From the NCBI RefSeq assembly GCF_013344475.1, contig NZ_JABUOU010000002.1:434001-498000 (forward strand): a DNA stretch of 64,000 bases, given 5' to 3'. A program made the translations under genes and the position numbers. The notes under the pieces were generated by a model that was not told where the DNA came from, searched no databases, and worked only from the letters and a program-made list of their open reading frames with translations. The stretch comes from Martelella limonii. GTDB lineage: Bacteria > Pseudomonadota > Alphaproteobacteria > Rhizobiales > Rhizobiaceae. Shown piece after piece: positions 26,862 to 35,332 of this stretch (position 1 is its first letter; each line of letters begins with the position of its first letter).

Positions 26862-27839
26862 TTACTCCGCGGCAGCCAGGGTGCCGGTTTTCAGCGCTGC
26901 CAGAAAACGTTCAGCCTCGAGAGCCGCCATGCAGCCCATGCCGGCGGCGGTCACCGCCTGCCGGTAATTGTCGTCGGTGACATCGCCGGCGCCGTAAACG
27001 CCCTCGATGCTGGTCTTGGTCGTGCCCGGTTCCGTCCACAGATAGCCATTCGGCTTCAGCCGCAGCTGGTCGCGGATCAGGGAAACCTGGGGCGTATGGC
27101 CGATCGCGATGAACACGCCATCCGCCGGAATTGTCTGCTTTTCGCCGGTCTTGACGTTCTTCACCTCGACGCCGGTGACGGACGGCGGCAGCGGCGGCAC
27201 GGCGGTGGTGCCGACGATATCTTCCACCGCATGGTCCCAGACGACCCTCACATTTTCGAGCGCGAACAGGCGTTCCTGAAGAATGCGTTCGGCGCGGAAA
27301 CTGTCGCGCCGGTGAACCACCGTCACGGACTTTGCGATATTGGCGAGGTAGAGCGCCTCCTCGACTGCGGAATTGCCGCCGCCGACGACCACGACATCCT
27401 TGCCGCGATAGAAGAAGCCGTCACAGGTCGCGCATGCTGATACGCCGCCCCCGTTAAAAGTCTGCTCGCTCTCCAGGCCAAGCCACTTCGCCTGGGCACC
27501 GGTGGCGAGAATCACCGTCTCGGCGGTCCAGACCTCACCCGAATCGGTGGTTGCCGTGAAGGGGCGCTTCGAGAGGTCCAGCTTCGTCACGATATCGTTG
27601 ATGATTTCGGTGCCGACATTCTCGGCCTGCGCCAGCATCTGTTCCATCAGCCACGGGCCCTGGATCGGCTCGGCGAAACCGGGGTAGTTCTCGACATCGG
27701 TGGTGATCGTCAGCTGGCCGCCCTGCTCGAGGCCTGCAATCAGCACCGGCTTCATCATTGCGCGCGCGGCGTAGATGGCGGCGGTATAGCCGGCCGGGCC
27801 TGAACCGATGATGAGCACCTGCGTATGGTGGTCTGCCAT
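26862..27839 (-). CDS. trxB: thioredoxin-disulfide reductase
   Basis: Reduces thioredoxin with NADPH through FAD. The 325-residue protein begins ADHHTQVLIIGSGPAGYTAA (FAD-binding GxGxxG), has the redox-active CATC in SACATCDGFFYRG, the NADPH-binding GGGNSAVEEALYLA, and the C-terminal GAGDVTDDNYRQAVTAAG FAD block. The ATG at 27839 is the family start. It is divergent from the Lrp-type regulator and cotranscribed with lsrB. Confidence 0.98.
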   Translation of the reverse strand: MADHHTQVLIIGSGPAGYTAAIYAARAMMKPVLIAGLEQGGQLTITTDVENYPGFAEPIQGPWLMEQMLAQAENVGTEIINDIVTKLDLSKRPFTATTDSGEVWTAETVILATGAQAKWLGLESEQTFNGGGVSACATCDGFFYRGKDVVVVGGGNSAVEEALYLANIAKSVTVVHRRDSFRAERILQERLFALENVRVVWDHAVEDIVGTTAVPPLPPSVTGVEVKNVKTGEKQTIPADGVFIAIGHTPQVSLIRDQLRLKPNGYLWTEPGTTKTSIEGVYGAGDVTDDNYRQAVTAAGMGCMAALEAERFLAALKTGTLAAAE

Positions 27840-28036
27840 GTCTGAATCCTTTTGAGCGCACCGATGACGGTACGCCGCTCTAATTGCAAGTCTTGCCCCA
27901 TTTATGGCTGCCAGGGGCTTTCTTTCAAGGTCGCGCGGCGCGCTACCAACAGCCGATTTCATTCTGTTGAAAGAATCTGGCTGCATGTTGTAATAAAATT
28001 GCTTATACGCCTGTTTTCCCGCCTCAGGAGCCATGA

Positions 28037-28501
28037 ATGCGCGCCGATCTCGATTCCGTCGATCTTAAAATCCTGCGTGAGCTCCAGCGCGACGGCCGCA
28101 TGACCAATGTCGAGCTTGCCGAGCGCGTCGGCATCTCCGCACCGCCGTGCCTGCGCCGGGTGCGCCGGCTGGAGGAAACGGGAATCATCGAAGGCTACAT
28201 TGCGATGCTGCACGGGCCGAAGCTCGGCTATGATCTCGTCGCCTTCTGCATGGTCGGCCTCAAGCATCAGTCGGAGGTCGAGCTCAAGGCATTTGCGCGG
28301 GCCACCGAGGACTGGCCGATCGTGCGCCAGGCCTGGATGACCTCCGGTGAAACCGATTTCCTGCTGCACTGCGTGTGCGAGAACCTGATGCAGTTCCAGG
28401 ATTTCGTGATCGAGGTGCTGACCGCCAATACTCATGTCGACACCGTGCGCACGATGCTGACGATCCGCCAGATCAAGAAGGAAGGTCTGGTGGCGATCTA
28501 G
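28037..28501 (+). CDS. Lrp/AsnC-family transcriptional regulator
   Basis: A 154-residue feast/famine regulator: an N-terminal HTH (LDSVDLKILRELQRDGRMTN, VELAERVGISAPPCLRRVRR) and a C-terminal RAM/AsnC ligand domain. The ATG at 28037 is chosen over one at 28033 in another frame; GGAG lies 7 nt before it. Amino acid ligand unknown. It is divergent from trxB and overlaps the convergent glycosyltransferase by 4 bp. Confidence 0.94.
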   Translation: MRADLDSVDLKILRELQRDGRMTNVELAERVGISAPPCLRRVRRLEETGIIEGYIAMLHGPKLGYDLVAFCMVGLKHQSEVELKAFARATEDWPIVRQAWMTSGETDFLLHCVCENLMQFQDFVIEVLTANTHVDTVRTMLTIRQIKKEGLVAI

Positions 28502-29634
28502 GCTTCCAGCAGGGCTTGATAAGCCGCGAATTCGTTTTCCAGCATCTGTTCGACCGTGAAGTTTTCGAGGATATTGGCGCGGCCTGCCTGCCCCATGGCG
28601 CGAAGGCGTGCCGGGTCTGCGAGCGCTGCATCGATGGCCTCGGCAAGCGCCTTTGCATTTGCCGGTTGCACCAGAAAACCGGTTTTCCCTTCGATGATGG
28701 TCTCCAGGCTGCCGCCATGGGCGGTGGCGATCACGGGCGTTCCCATCACCTGAGCCTCGATCGCGACGCGGCCAAAGGCCTCCGGGCGGGTAGACGTCGA
28801 AACCGCAAGGTCCGAAGCCGCCATGACCGCAGGAATGTCCCTGCGGCTGCCGGTGATCGTCACCCGTTCGGAAAGGCCGTGCTCTTTCACCTTCGCCTCA
28901 AGTTCGTTGATGATGCCCTGGTTGCCGGAGCCGACGATCGCCAGCCTGAATGCCTTGTTTTCGCAGAGCGCCATCGCCTCGATCATGTAGCGATGGCCCT
29001 TCCAGTCCGTGATCCGCCCGACGATCGTGACAAGTGGCGTATCGCCCGCAACACCGAGCGCGGCCCTGACCCTTGAACGCTCATCGGCGCTGACGAGGTC
29101 AGGGTTGAAGATGGCGGTATCGACCCCGCGCTGGGAGACGATGATCCGTTCCAGCGGAAATCCGTAGACAGATACGATATGGTCGCGGATGAAGCCCGAA
29201 TTGGCGACAACCACCGGTGCCTTCAGCATCACGCTGTTATAGGCGCGCTTGAACCGGTTGCCGTGGCTGTAGACGCCGTGAAAGGTGGTGAGAAACCGCG
29301 GCTTGCGCCGCGATTGCCGGCAGGCAAGCCATCCCGCCCAGGCCGGCGCACGGCTTCGCGCATGCACCAGATCGATCCCGTTTTCATCGATGATGCGCGC
29401 GAGCCTTCTGGCGTTGGAAAGGATCGCGAAGGGCGATTTCCTGCCGACATCGAGGTTGATATAATGGGCATCGGTTGCGGCGAGTTGTTCGGTGAGGGGA
29501 CCTCCGGAACTGACGACCCAGTTTTCGATCTTCATTTGAGACAGATAACCGGCCATCTCGACCGTTCCACGCTCGACGCCGCCATCGCCGAGAGCCGGGA
29601 GAAGCTGCAGGATTTTCGGAGACGGGCTTCTCAT
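28498..29634 (-). CDS. GT4-family glycosyltransferase
   Basis: A 378-residue GT-B fold retaining glycosyltransferase. The N-terminal acceptor domain starts KILQLLPALGDGGVERGTVE, and the C-terminal donor domain has GRITDWKGHRYMIEA and the E-x7-E motif in PEAFGRVAIEAQVMGTPVIA. The likely product is a cell-surface polysaccharide or lipopolysaccharide core sugar linkage, inferred from family. It is divergent from a second glycosyltransferase across about 255 bp, suggesting a small surface-sugar locus. Confidence 0.9.
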   Translation of the reverse strand: MRSPSPKILQLLPALGDGGVERGTVEMAGYLSQMKIENWVVSSGGPLTEQLAATDAHYINLDVGRKSPFAILSNARRLARIIDENGIDLVHARSRAPAWAGWLACRQSRRKPRFLTTFHGVYSHGNRFKRAYNSVMLKAPVVVANSGFIRDHIVSVYGFPLERIIVSQRGVDTAIFNPDLVSADERSRVRAALGVAGDTPLVTIVGRITDWKGHRYMIEAMALCENKAFRLAIVGSGNQGIINELEAKVKEHGLSERVTITGSRRDIPAVMAASDLAVSTSTRPEAFGRVAIEAQVMGTPVIATAHGGSLETIIEGKTGFLVQPANAKALAEAIDAALADPARLRAMGQAGRANILENFTVEQMLENEFAAYQALLEA

Positions 29635-29739
29635 GAAAAGAGTGGCCTTTCAATGAATGCGGACAAGTTGTCGTGTTTTGCCAAGTTCGCGCTTGCTCAG
29701 CAGGAAAGTGAAGTTAAAAAGGGTTGCAAACAAGAGGCA

Positions 29740-29755
29740 GGCGGCAATTGCCGCC
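29740..29755. repeat. 16-bp perfect palindrome between two glycosyltransferase genes
   Basis: GGCGGCAATTGCCGCC, a perfect palindrome without a loop, in the divergent spacer. It is followed on the plus strand by a run of ten A after 10 nt. Position between divergent promoters suggests an operator; it is too symmetric and lacks a T-run for a terminator. Confidence 0.45.
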
Positions 29756-29889
29756 AGACCTTTGCAAAAAAAAAAGGCGAGAGCACGGATCGGCTGGCGT
29801 TGGATGTGCCACATTCCATCCATGGCTGACAAGTATTTCGCATGGGGCACTCCAGTCCTTGGAGGCGCCGAACTTTCGAGGAACTGATC

Positions 29890-30621
29890 GTGCAGACCAT
29901 CGTGTGCATAAAGTGGGGAACGCGCTACCCGGCGGACTATGTGAACCGCCTGTGGTCTATGATCAGGCGCAACACCAGTCGCCCGACACGGCTGATCTGT
30001 TTTACAGAAGATGCGAGCGGGATCGATCAGGCGGTCGAGACCAGACCGCTGCCCGATATCGTCATTCCGCAATCTGTCGCCTGGACCCCGTGGCGCAAGA
30101 TCTCGCTGTGGCAGGCGCCCCTTTTCGATCTTTCGGGCGATGTCCTGTTTCTCGATCTTGACGTGGTCATCACCGGCAGCATCGATTGCATGTTCGATTA
30201 CAAGCCCGGCGCGTTCTGTGCTTGCGAGAACTGGACGCAGCTCGGGCAGGGGATCGGCAATACCTCGGTGTTCCGCTGGCATATCGGCGATCACACCCAT
30301 ATTTTCGATGACTTCGAGGCGGACGGCGAGGGGATCTGCCGGAAATATCGCATCGAGCAGGTCTACATCTCGGCCGTCATTGATCGGATGGAGTTCTGGC
30401 CGAAGGAATGGTGCGTGAGTTTCAAGCACACGCTCGTCCCGACCTGGCCTCTCAACTTCTTCAAGGTGCCGAAGCTTCCGAGCACCGCGCGGATCGTGGC
30501 GTTTACGGGAAAGCCTGATCCTGACGAGGCTGCGATCGGCGAATGGCCGGTGGAAAAGGCCTGGAAGAAAATCTACAAGCACGTGCTGCCGACCCGCTGG
30601 ATCGACGAGAACTGGTGCTAA
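29890..30621 (+). CDS. putative glycosyltransferase (GT-A, DxD)
   Basis: A 243-residue soluble protein with a nucleotide-sugar/metal motif FLDLDVVITGSID (D-x-D) near residue 90 and a surrounding layout like small GT-A glycosyltransferases acting on surface glycans. I choose the GTG start at 29890 because GAGGAACTGATC stands just before it and the product begins QTIVCIKWGTRYPADYVNRL, with little sense upstream. The frame is open back to 29842. Donor and acceptor unknown. A minus-strand terminator lies shortly after its stop. Confidence 0.75.
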   Translation: MQTIVCIKWGTRYPADYVNRLWSMIRRNTSRPTRLICFTEDASGIDQAVETRPLPDIVIPQSVAWTPWRKISLWQAPLFDLSGDVLFLDLDVVITGSIDCMFDYKPGAFCACENWTQLGQGIGNTSVFRWHIGDHTHIFDDFEADGEGICRKYRIEQVYISAVIDRMEFWPKEWCVSFKHTLVPTWPLNFFKVPKLPSTARIVAFTGKPDPDEAAIGEWPVEKAWKKIYKHVLPTRWIDENWC

Positions 30622-30667
30622 GACGCGCCGCTGCACCGTCAACCCGTGCCATTGATGTCAGCCAAAG

Positions 30668-30707
30668 AAAAAAGCCGCCTGACCGGTATTCTCCGGATGG
30701 CGGCCTT
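30668..30707 (-). terminator. intrinsic terminator of the 110-residue protein gene
   Basis: Minus strand: GCCGCC (30699-30704) pairs with GGCGGC (30674-30679), with an inner CCGG-AGAATA-CCGG hairpin, followed by six T (30668-30673). It lies just beyond the stop of the gene at 30714 and may also serve the convergent glycosyltransferase. Confidence 0.75.
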
Positions 30708-30713
30708 TGGACC

Positions 30714-31046
30714 TCAAACGGAGGCGCGACGCTTGCTCTTCATCGCATAATAGGGCGTGCGCTTGTGGTTTACCGGCTTGCCGACGCTGTGTCGTTCCTT
30801 GAACAGGCGCTTCTTCGGCACGGAGCCTTCGCCGGCTGTGCTGTGACCGGAGAGGAAGCCCAATCCGAACGCGATCAGGCCCACAAGGGCAACGGCCGAT
30901 CCGCTGGCTGCGGGGTGGGTGCGGGCGGTCTTCGCGAGCGCGCCGACCTCATCGCGCACTGCGGCGCTCGCGCGCTCAACGGGGGATTTCTGCGAAAAGC
31001 CGAGGCGGTCGATCAGGTCACTCGCCGAAGTCTTGCTGTCGAACAT
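30714..31046 (-). CDS. small single-pass membrane protein
   Basis: A 110-residue protein beginning FDSKTSASDLIDRLGFSQKS. It has an amphipathic Ala-rich stretch (about 25-50), one membrane helix (about 51-67, SAVALVGLIAFGLGFLSG) and a very basic tail (VPKKRLFKERH, KRTPYYAMKSKRR). The layout recalls ElaB/YgaM/DUF883-like ribosome- or envelope-associated proteins but no clear signature is visible. The ATG at 31046 has CAAGGGAGAAT upstream. Followed by a clear terminator. Confidence 0.65.
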   Translation of the reverse strand: MFDSKTSASDLIDRLGFSQKSPVERASAAVRDEVGALAKTARTHPAASGSAVALVGLIAFGLGFLSGHSTAGEGSVPKKRLFKERHSVGKPVNHKRTPYYAMKSKRRASV

Positions 31047-31206
31047 CGATATTCTCCCTTGCGGTTTTAGAGACCGTCGCAGGAAATTGCGGCGGAAAAA
31101 GAGGCATCGCGGCGCGCCCGAAGGCAGCACCGCGAACTCAAAATCTATAACGCTAAACAAGGGGCGCCGGTTCCTTGAAGAACCAAGCCGACGCTTGACG
31201 ATCCAT

Positions 31207-31284
31207 TCAGATGAACAGCATGGCCGCGATGAAGATGAAGGCGGCGCCGATCAGGATCGTATGCAGGGAACGTGAAAAGGTCAT
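31207..31284 (-). CDS. 25-residue membrane microprotein
   Basis: A very short gene: the ATG is preceded by GGAGGAGACGAT, a near-perfect ribosome binding site, and the product (TFSRSLHTILIGAAFIFI then AAMLFI) is a single hydrophobic helix with a short basic N-terminus. The stop TGA is at 31207-31209. Its size and one-helix form match the conserved small membrane proteins that modulate larger membrane complexes, but no partner is evident. It could be spurious, though the ribosome site and composition argue otherwise. Confidence 0.55.
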   Translation of the reverse strand: MTFSRSLHTILIGAAFIFIAAMLFI

Positions 31285-31568
31285 ATCGTCTCCTCCATTT
31301 ATGGTTACGAATATATGACGATTTTTCCCCTGCGCAAAGCGAATTTGTTGAAGCGGTGCACAAACTGTGGCGGAACGGCGGCACGGCGCGCAGGTCGGAT
31401 TTTCTTCGGCGGACGACTAGATCAGCAAAAACAGCAGCATAAATGGTTACCGGCGCGGCGGCTCCTGCTTCCGTAACGCGACTATTTTTTTTGAGAGCCT
31501 GATGGCGCTTGAGCTTTTTGCGGGTTCGGCCCTATGTTTGTTCTATCAGCAGGTTTGAAAGGAATTTG

Positions 31569-33008
31569 ATGGAGCAGGTTGTCCAAGAAGCCGTGACCCA
31601 TGCGGGCTCTCACGGCGGCAATTTCGCGGCCGTCGCTCTTGTGATCGCCATCGCAGCGCTTGCGGGCCTTGGCTTTCTCTGGCTCAGGCAGCCGCCGCTG
31701 GTCGGTTTCATTCTGGCCGGCATCCTGCTCGGGCCCACTGGCATGGGCCTCATCGAAAACAACGACAGCGTTGCGTTCCTTGGCGAGATGGGCGTCGTCG
31801 TGCTGCTGTTCTTCATCGGCATGGAACTGTCCATCAAGGCCTTCGTCATGTCGCTCCGACAGGCGCTGCTGGTCGTCGGCGGCCAGCTTGTCAGCGCTGC
31901 ATTGCTGGCGATCATGATCGGCCTGGTGCTTGATGTGACGACGCGCGAGATTGTCATTCTGTCTTTCGTCATCGCGATTTCGTCCACCGTTGTGGCCATG
32001 AAGATGCTGGATGAGATGGACGCGCTGCGCGGCGATGCGGGCCGGATCGCCGTTGGTGTGCTGATCGCGCAGGATATCGCCGTGGTGCCGATGCTGATCT
32101 TCGTCTCGAGCTTCGGCGGCGAGGGTTTCGACATCATGACCACGGCGGTCAGGGTTTTCGTCGCGGTGGGCATCATGGCGGGCCTGCTCTGGTATTTCGG
32201 CCGGTTCGGAAAGCTGAAAGTGCCGTTTGCCGCCAAGGTGGAAGACAAGGTCGAACTGCTGGCGCTGGGCGCGCTCGCGCTCTGCTTCTCGGCCGCCGCG
32301 ATCTCTGGCGTCGCAGGCCTGTCTCCGGCCTATGGCGCCTTCCTGGCGGGTATCTGCATTGGCAATTCGACCCTGCGCAGCCGGGTCATTCCGGTGGTCG
32401 AGCCGATCCAGAGCGTCCTTCTGGTGATCTTTTTCCTGTCGATCGGCCTGTTGATCGATCTTGGTTTCATCTGGGAGCATCTGGCCATCGTGCTGCTGGC
32501 GTCCGTGGCCGTCGTGGCGGTGAAATCGGTCCTCAACGTAATGCTGCTGCGCTGGACCGGCTCCTCGCCGCAGACCGCGCTGATCGCCGGCCTGTCGATG
32601 GCGCAGCTTGGGGAATTCTCCTTCGTGCTTGCCGCTGCAGGCCTTGCCGCGAGCGCGCTGAGCGAGGATCTCTACCGGCTGGTGATCGCGGTAACTGCAA
32701 TCACGCTGCTGGTCTCGCCGGTCTGGGTGTCGGTCATGCGCAGGGTGCAGGTAACATTGACGGAGGGTCTCGAGAGCTATCGCAACGCCCTTGCCATTGC
32801 CTATGCCCAGGAATTGCGTGAAGTGGGAAGGGGCAGGGCGTTTCTCGGCGGCATGGTGGCAGGCTCACGCGCCCGGCTGATCGCCTTCAACCACGCGCGC
32901 CGGGAACGTCGCCGCAAGAAGGCGGAACGCCGTGCCGAGCGGAAAGCCGCGAAACAGAAGGACGCGGCGACGGCAGAAGCCGTCAAGCAACCGGACGATC
33001 ACGTCTGA
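31569..33008 (+). CDS. CPA2-family monovalent cation/proton antiporter
   Basis: A 479-residue inner-membrane antiporter of the KefB/KefC-type CPA2 family, exchanging K+ or Na+ for protons. About twelve membrane segments cover residues 15-400. Family blocks are LRQPPLVGFILAGILLGPTG, EMGVVVLLFFIGMELS and ISSTVVAMKMLDE, and the ion-binding region GRIAVGVLIAQDIAVVPML has the conserved QD. Unlike KefB/C there is no C-terminal RCK (TrkA-N) domain, only a basic, Lys/Arg/Ala-rich tail (about 440-479). The ATG at 31569 is preferred over an upstream in-frame start at 31509. Confidence 0.9.
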   Translation: MEQVVQEAVTHAGSHGGNFAAVALVIAIAALAGLGFLWLRQPPLVGFILAGILLGPTGMGLIENNDSVAFLGEMGVVVLLFFIGMELSIKAFVMSLRQALLVVGGQLVSAALLAIMIGLVLDVTTREIVILSFVIAISSTVVAMKMLDEMDALRGDAGRIAVGVLIAQDIAVVPMLIFVSSFGGEGFDIMTTAVRVFVAVGIMAGLLWYFGRFGKLKVPFAAKVEDKVELLALGALALCFSAAAISGVAGLSPAYGAFLAGICIGNSTLRSRVIPVVEPIQSVLLVIFFLSIGLLIDLGFIWEHLAIVLLASVAVVAVKSVLNVMLLRWTGSSPQTALIAGLSMAQLGEFSFVLAAAGLAASALSEDLYRLVIAVTAITLLVSPVWVSVMRRVQVTLTEGLESYRNALAIAYAQELREVGRGRAFLGGMVAGSRARLIAFNHARRERRRKKAERRAERKAAKQKDAATAEAVKQPDDHV

Positions 33009-33116
33009 ATGTCGCAGACCCTGCCGCCGATGTGGCTGGCAGACAAATCTCCGCACTCATGCGGATTGCGGAAGGGGCGAGCCAGTCATGCCTGCCGATG
33101 ATGCAGGCCAGAAACG

Positions 33117-33152
33117 CAAAAAAAACGCGCGGGCCTGAGCCTACGCGTTTTC
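33117..33152. terminator. bidirectional terminator between antiporter and rpmG
   Basis: AAAACGCG (33121-33128) pairs with CGCGTTTT (33143-33150), enclosing an inner GGC-CTGA-GCC. It is flanked by A-runs on the left and T's on the right, so it can end transcripts from both the plus-strand antiporter and the minus-strand rpmG. Confidence 0.8.
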
Positions 33153-33176
33153 AAAAAACTCAGGAACTGCGCAAGA

Positions 33177-33344
33177 TTACTTGATCTTGGCTTCCTTGAA
33201 TTCAACGTGCTTGCGCGCTATCGGATCGTATTTGGTCTTGACCATCTTATCCGTCATCGTGCGGCTGTTCTTCTTGGTAACGTAGAAAAAGCCGGTGTCT
33301 GCCGTCGACAGCAGCTTGATCTTGATCGTTGTTGCCTTTGCCAT
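33177..33344 (-). CDS. rpmG: 50S ribosomal protein L33
   Basis: A 55-residue ribosomal protein: [19 protein letters not shown], then [20 protein letters not shown] and a C-terminus ending [10 protein letters not shown]. This is the cysteine-free (zinc-independent) L33 form found in alphaproteobacteria. The Thr/Lys-rich start and length are exact for the family. A bidirectional terminator follows its stop. Confidence 0.97.
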   Translation of the reverse strand: MAKATTIKIKLLSTADTGFFYVTKKNSRTMTDKMVKTKYDPIARKHVEFKEAKIK

Positions 33345-33631
33345 TTTATTCCGCCTTCAAGAGCAATCCGCTATCCTCATCGGAAAACGGAACCGGTACG
33401 CCCGGACTTTATCTGAAAATCGAGAAGCTTTCGGTAGGAAAGCTTCGCCTGCTCGCCGGGCCGAAGGCCACAGCAAAATCTGGCGGGACACTACGAATCC
33501 TGGCGTAAAAGTCAATACAACCTTTTCTGAAAAGCCAAACTTGGGGCAATTCTTGGCAGATGCGTTGCAGTTTCGGCGATTTTGGGCGAGGTAGGGAGCC
33601 ATCGGCCAGCTCGTCTGGTGCACGGAACCGG

Positions 33632-34327
33632 ATGGCGCCAATGATTCCCTGGGTAGAACTTGATACCGCCGACATACCCGGAGAGACGACGACCCTCCGC
33701 CTCAAACGGCGCGGCGAGGAATTCTCCATCATGCTCGGCGCCAACGAGTTGATGAACAGCAGGCTGTCGGGCTCCGAAGAGGCGCTGGCGGAGCTGTCAT
33801 GCGAGAAACTCGCCGGACGAAAGAAGCCCGTCGTTCTGATCGGCGGACTTGGTATGGGGTTCACGCTGCGCGCTGCGCTTGCCGTTCTGCCGCCGGATGC
33901 AAGGATTATCGTCGCCGAACTGGTGCCGGCCGTGGTGAAGTGGGCGAGGGGGGAGATGGCGTCGGTGTTTTCCGGCGCGCTCGACGATCCGCGTGTCGAA
34001 ATCCACACCGGTGACGTCGTATCACTGATATCATCGTCTAGGGAAGCATACGATGCCATTCTGCTCGATGTGGACAACGGTCCCGATGGTCTGACGCGCG
34101 GCAGCAACGACAAGCTCTATGATCTCGGTGGGCTTGGCCGCGCGCGCAAGGCGCTGAAGCGCGGGGGCGTGCTGTCGGTCTGGTCTTCGGCGCCTGATCC
34201 TCGATTTACTGCAAGAATGGCGAAGGCCGGATTCGCGACCGAATTAAAGATGGTGAGGGCTAACGCAAAGCGACGTGGCGCAAAGCACGTCATCTGGCTG
34301 GCTGTGCCGGCAAGCGAGCAAAACTGA
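33632..34327 (+). CDS. spermidine synthase-like SAM-dependent methyltransferase fold protein
   Basis: A 231-residue Rossmann-fold protein. The nucleotide-binding motif is VLIGGLGMGFTLRAALAVLP, the acidic ribose-binding position follows in IIVAELVPAVVKWARG, and YDAILLDVDNGPDGLTRGSN fits the spermidine synthase-like group. The aminopropyltransferase gate motif is not clear, so a methyltransferase or related activity is as likely. Starts at 33632 and 33641 (ATG) are both in frame; GGAACCGG precedes the first. It is separated from rpmG by a divergent spacer of about 290 bp with no other feature seen. Confidence 0.8.
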   Translation: MAPMIPWVELDTADIPGETTTLRLKRRGEEFSIMLGANELMNSRLSGSEEALAELSCEKLAGRKKPVVLIGGLGMGFTLRAALAVLPPDARIIVAELVPAVVKWARGEMASVFSGALDDPRVEIHTGDVVSLISSSREAYDAILLDVDNGPDGLTRGSNDKLYDLGGLGRARKALKRGGVLSVWSSAPDPRFTARMAKAGFATELKMVRANAKRRGAKHVIWLAVPASEQN

Positions 34328-34420
34328 CTGTCAAAAGTCGTGGCTTATCGCGAAATTTGATGGCTACTATGACAGAGGTTCGCCCATGACGACGACCGAT
34401 CAACCAACGATCGCGCTGAC

Positions 34421-35332
34421 ATGAAGACAAAGCTGAGAAAAATCATACGCTTCATGGATACGGCGGATCTTTTTTTTGCTGTGTTCGATGAGAACGACAT
34501 TCTGGTCTACGCGAACCAGTGTTACCGCGATGCATTCTTTCTGACTGCGGATGAATACCCCTGGTGGGGAGAGATGATGCGCCGCAACCATCGAGAGCGG
34601 CGTGGCACCGTGGTTGCGACGGATGACTTCGAAAGCTGGCTGAAAGGAACGCTGTCGCGACGCGGCAAGGTGCCGTTCCGCGCCTTCGAGACGGACGTTC
34701 ATGACGGGCGCTGGCTGTGGATGACGGAAAGCGTCGACGAGGATGGCTGGATGATCTGCATCGCCAGCGACATCACCGCGCTGCGCGCCCAGGGACGGTC
34801 GCTTCGACAGGAGCGGGATCAGGCGCTCCGCCGGTCTCTGACGGACGACCTGACAGGCATTGCCAACCGGCGGTTCGTGATGGAGCGTCTGGCAGACATG
34901 TTATCAAGAGGAACGGCCTTCACCCTCCAGAAACCCGGCTGTTTCGCAATCCTCGATCTCGACAATTTCAAGCAGGTCAACGACCGTTTCGGCCATTTTG
35001 CGGGCGATCGCCTGCTGATCGACTTCGCGCGCGAAATTTCCGCGCTGGTGCGTAGGACGGATTGCTTCGGCAGGCTGGGCGGGGAGGAATTTGGCCTGGT
35101 GCTGCCTGCGACATCCGGCGAAGAGGCCGCCGTCATCGTCAACCGCATGCTTGAACAGATCAGGGCGATGCGGCCCTTTCCCGAGCATCCGGATTTTTCC
35201 TATTCCTGCTCTGCAGGCGTTGCTCCCGTGGTGCCGGGTGAGGAGCAGACCGAACTCTACGCCCGCGCCGATCTGGCGCTTTACCGCGCCAAGCGGGAAG
35301 GCAAGAACAGGGCCTGCATCGCCGATCAGTAG
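34421..35332 (+). CDS. PAS-GGDEF diguanylate cyclase
   Basis: A 303-residue soluble protein making cyclic di-GMP from two GTP. A PAS-like sensor domain (about 10-120, DLFFAVFDENDILVYANQC) is joined by a coiled linker (122-140) to a GGDEF domain (140-300). The active-site loop is GGEEF at 220-224, the motif LTDDLTGIANRRF opens the domain, and the inhibitory I-site R211-x-x-D214 is intact five residues before GGEEF, so product inhibition is expected. The start overlaps the stop of a 12-codon upstream frame. The 3' end overlaps the convergent DUF983 gene by 7 bp. Confidence 0.93.
   Translation: MKTKLRKIIRFMDTADLFFAVFDENDILVYANQCYRDAFFLTADEYPWWGEMMRRNHRERRGTVVATDDFESWLKGTLSRRGKVPFRAFETDVHDGRWLWMTESVDEDGWMICIASDITALRAQGRSLRQERDQALRRSLTDDLTGIANRRFVMERLADMLSRGTAFTLQKPGCFAILDLDNFKQVNDRFGHFAGDRLLIDFAREISALVRRTDCFGRLGGEEFGLVLPATSGEEAAVIVNRMLEQIRAMRPFPEHPDFSYSCSAGVAPVVPGEEQTELYARADLALYRAKREGKNRACIADQ

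Noticed and set aside
31482-32480. 332-codon minus-strand frame opposite the CPA2 antiporter
   Set aside because: Antisense shadow rich in His, Gln and Asp; the plus strand has a clear membrane protein.
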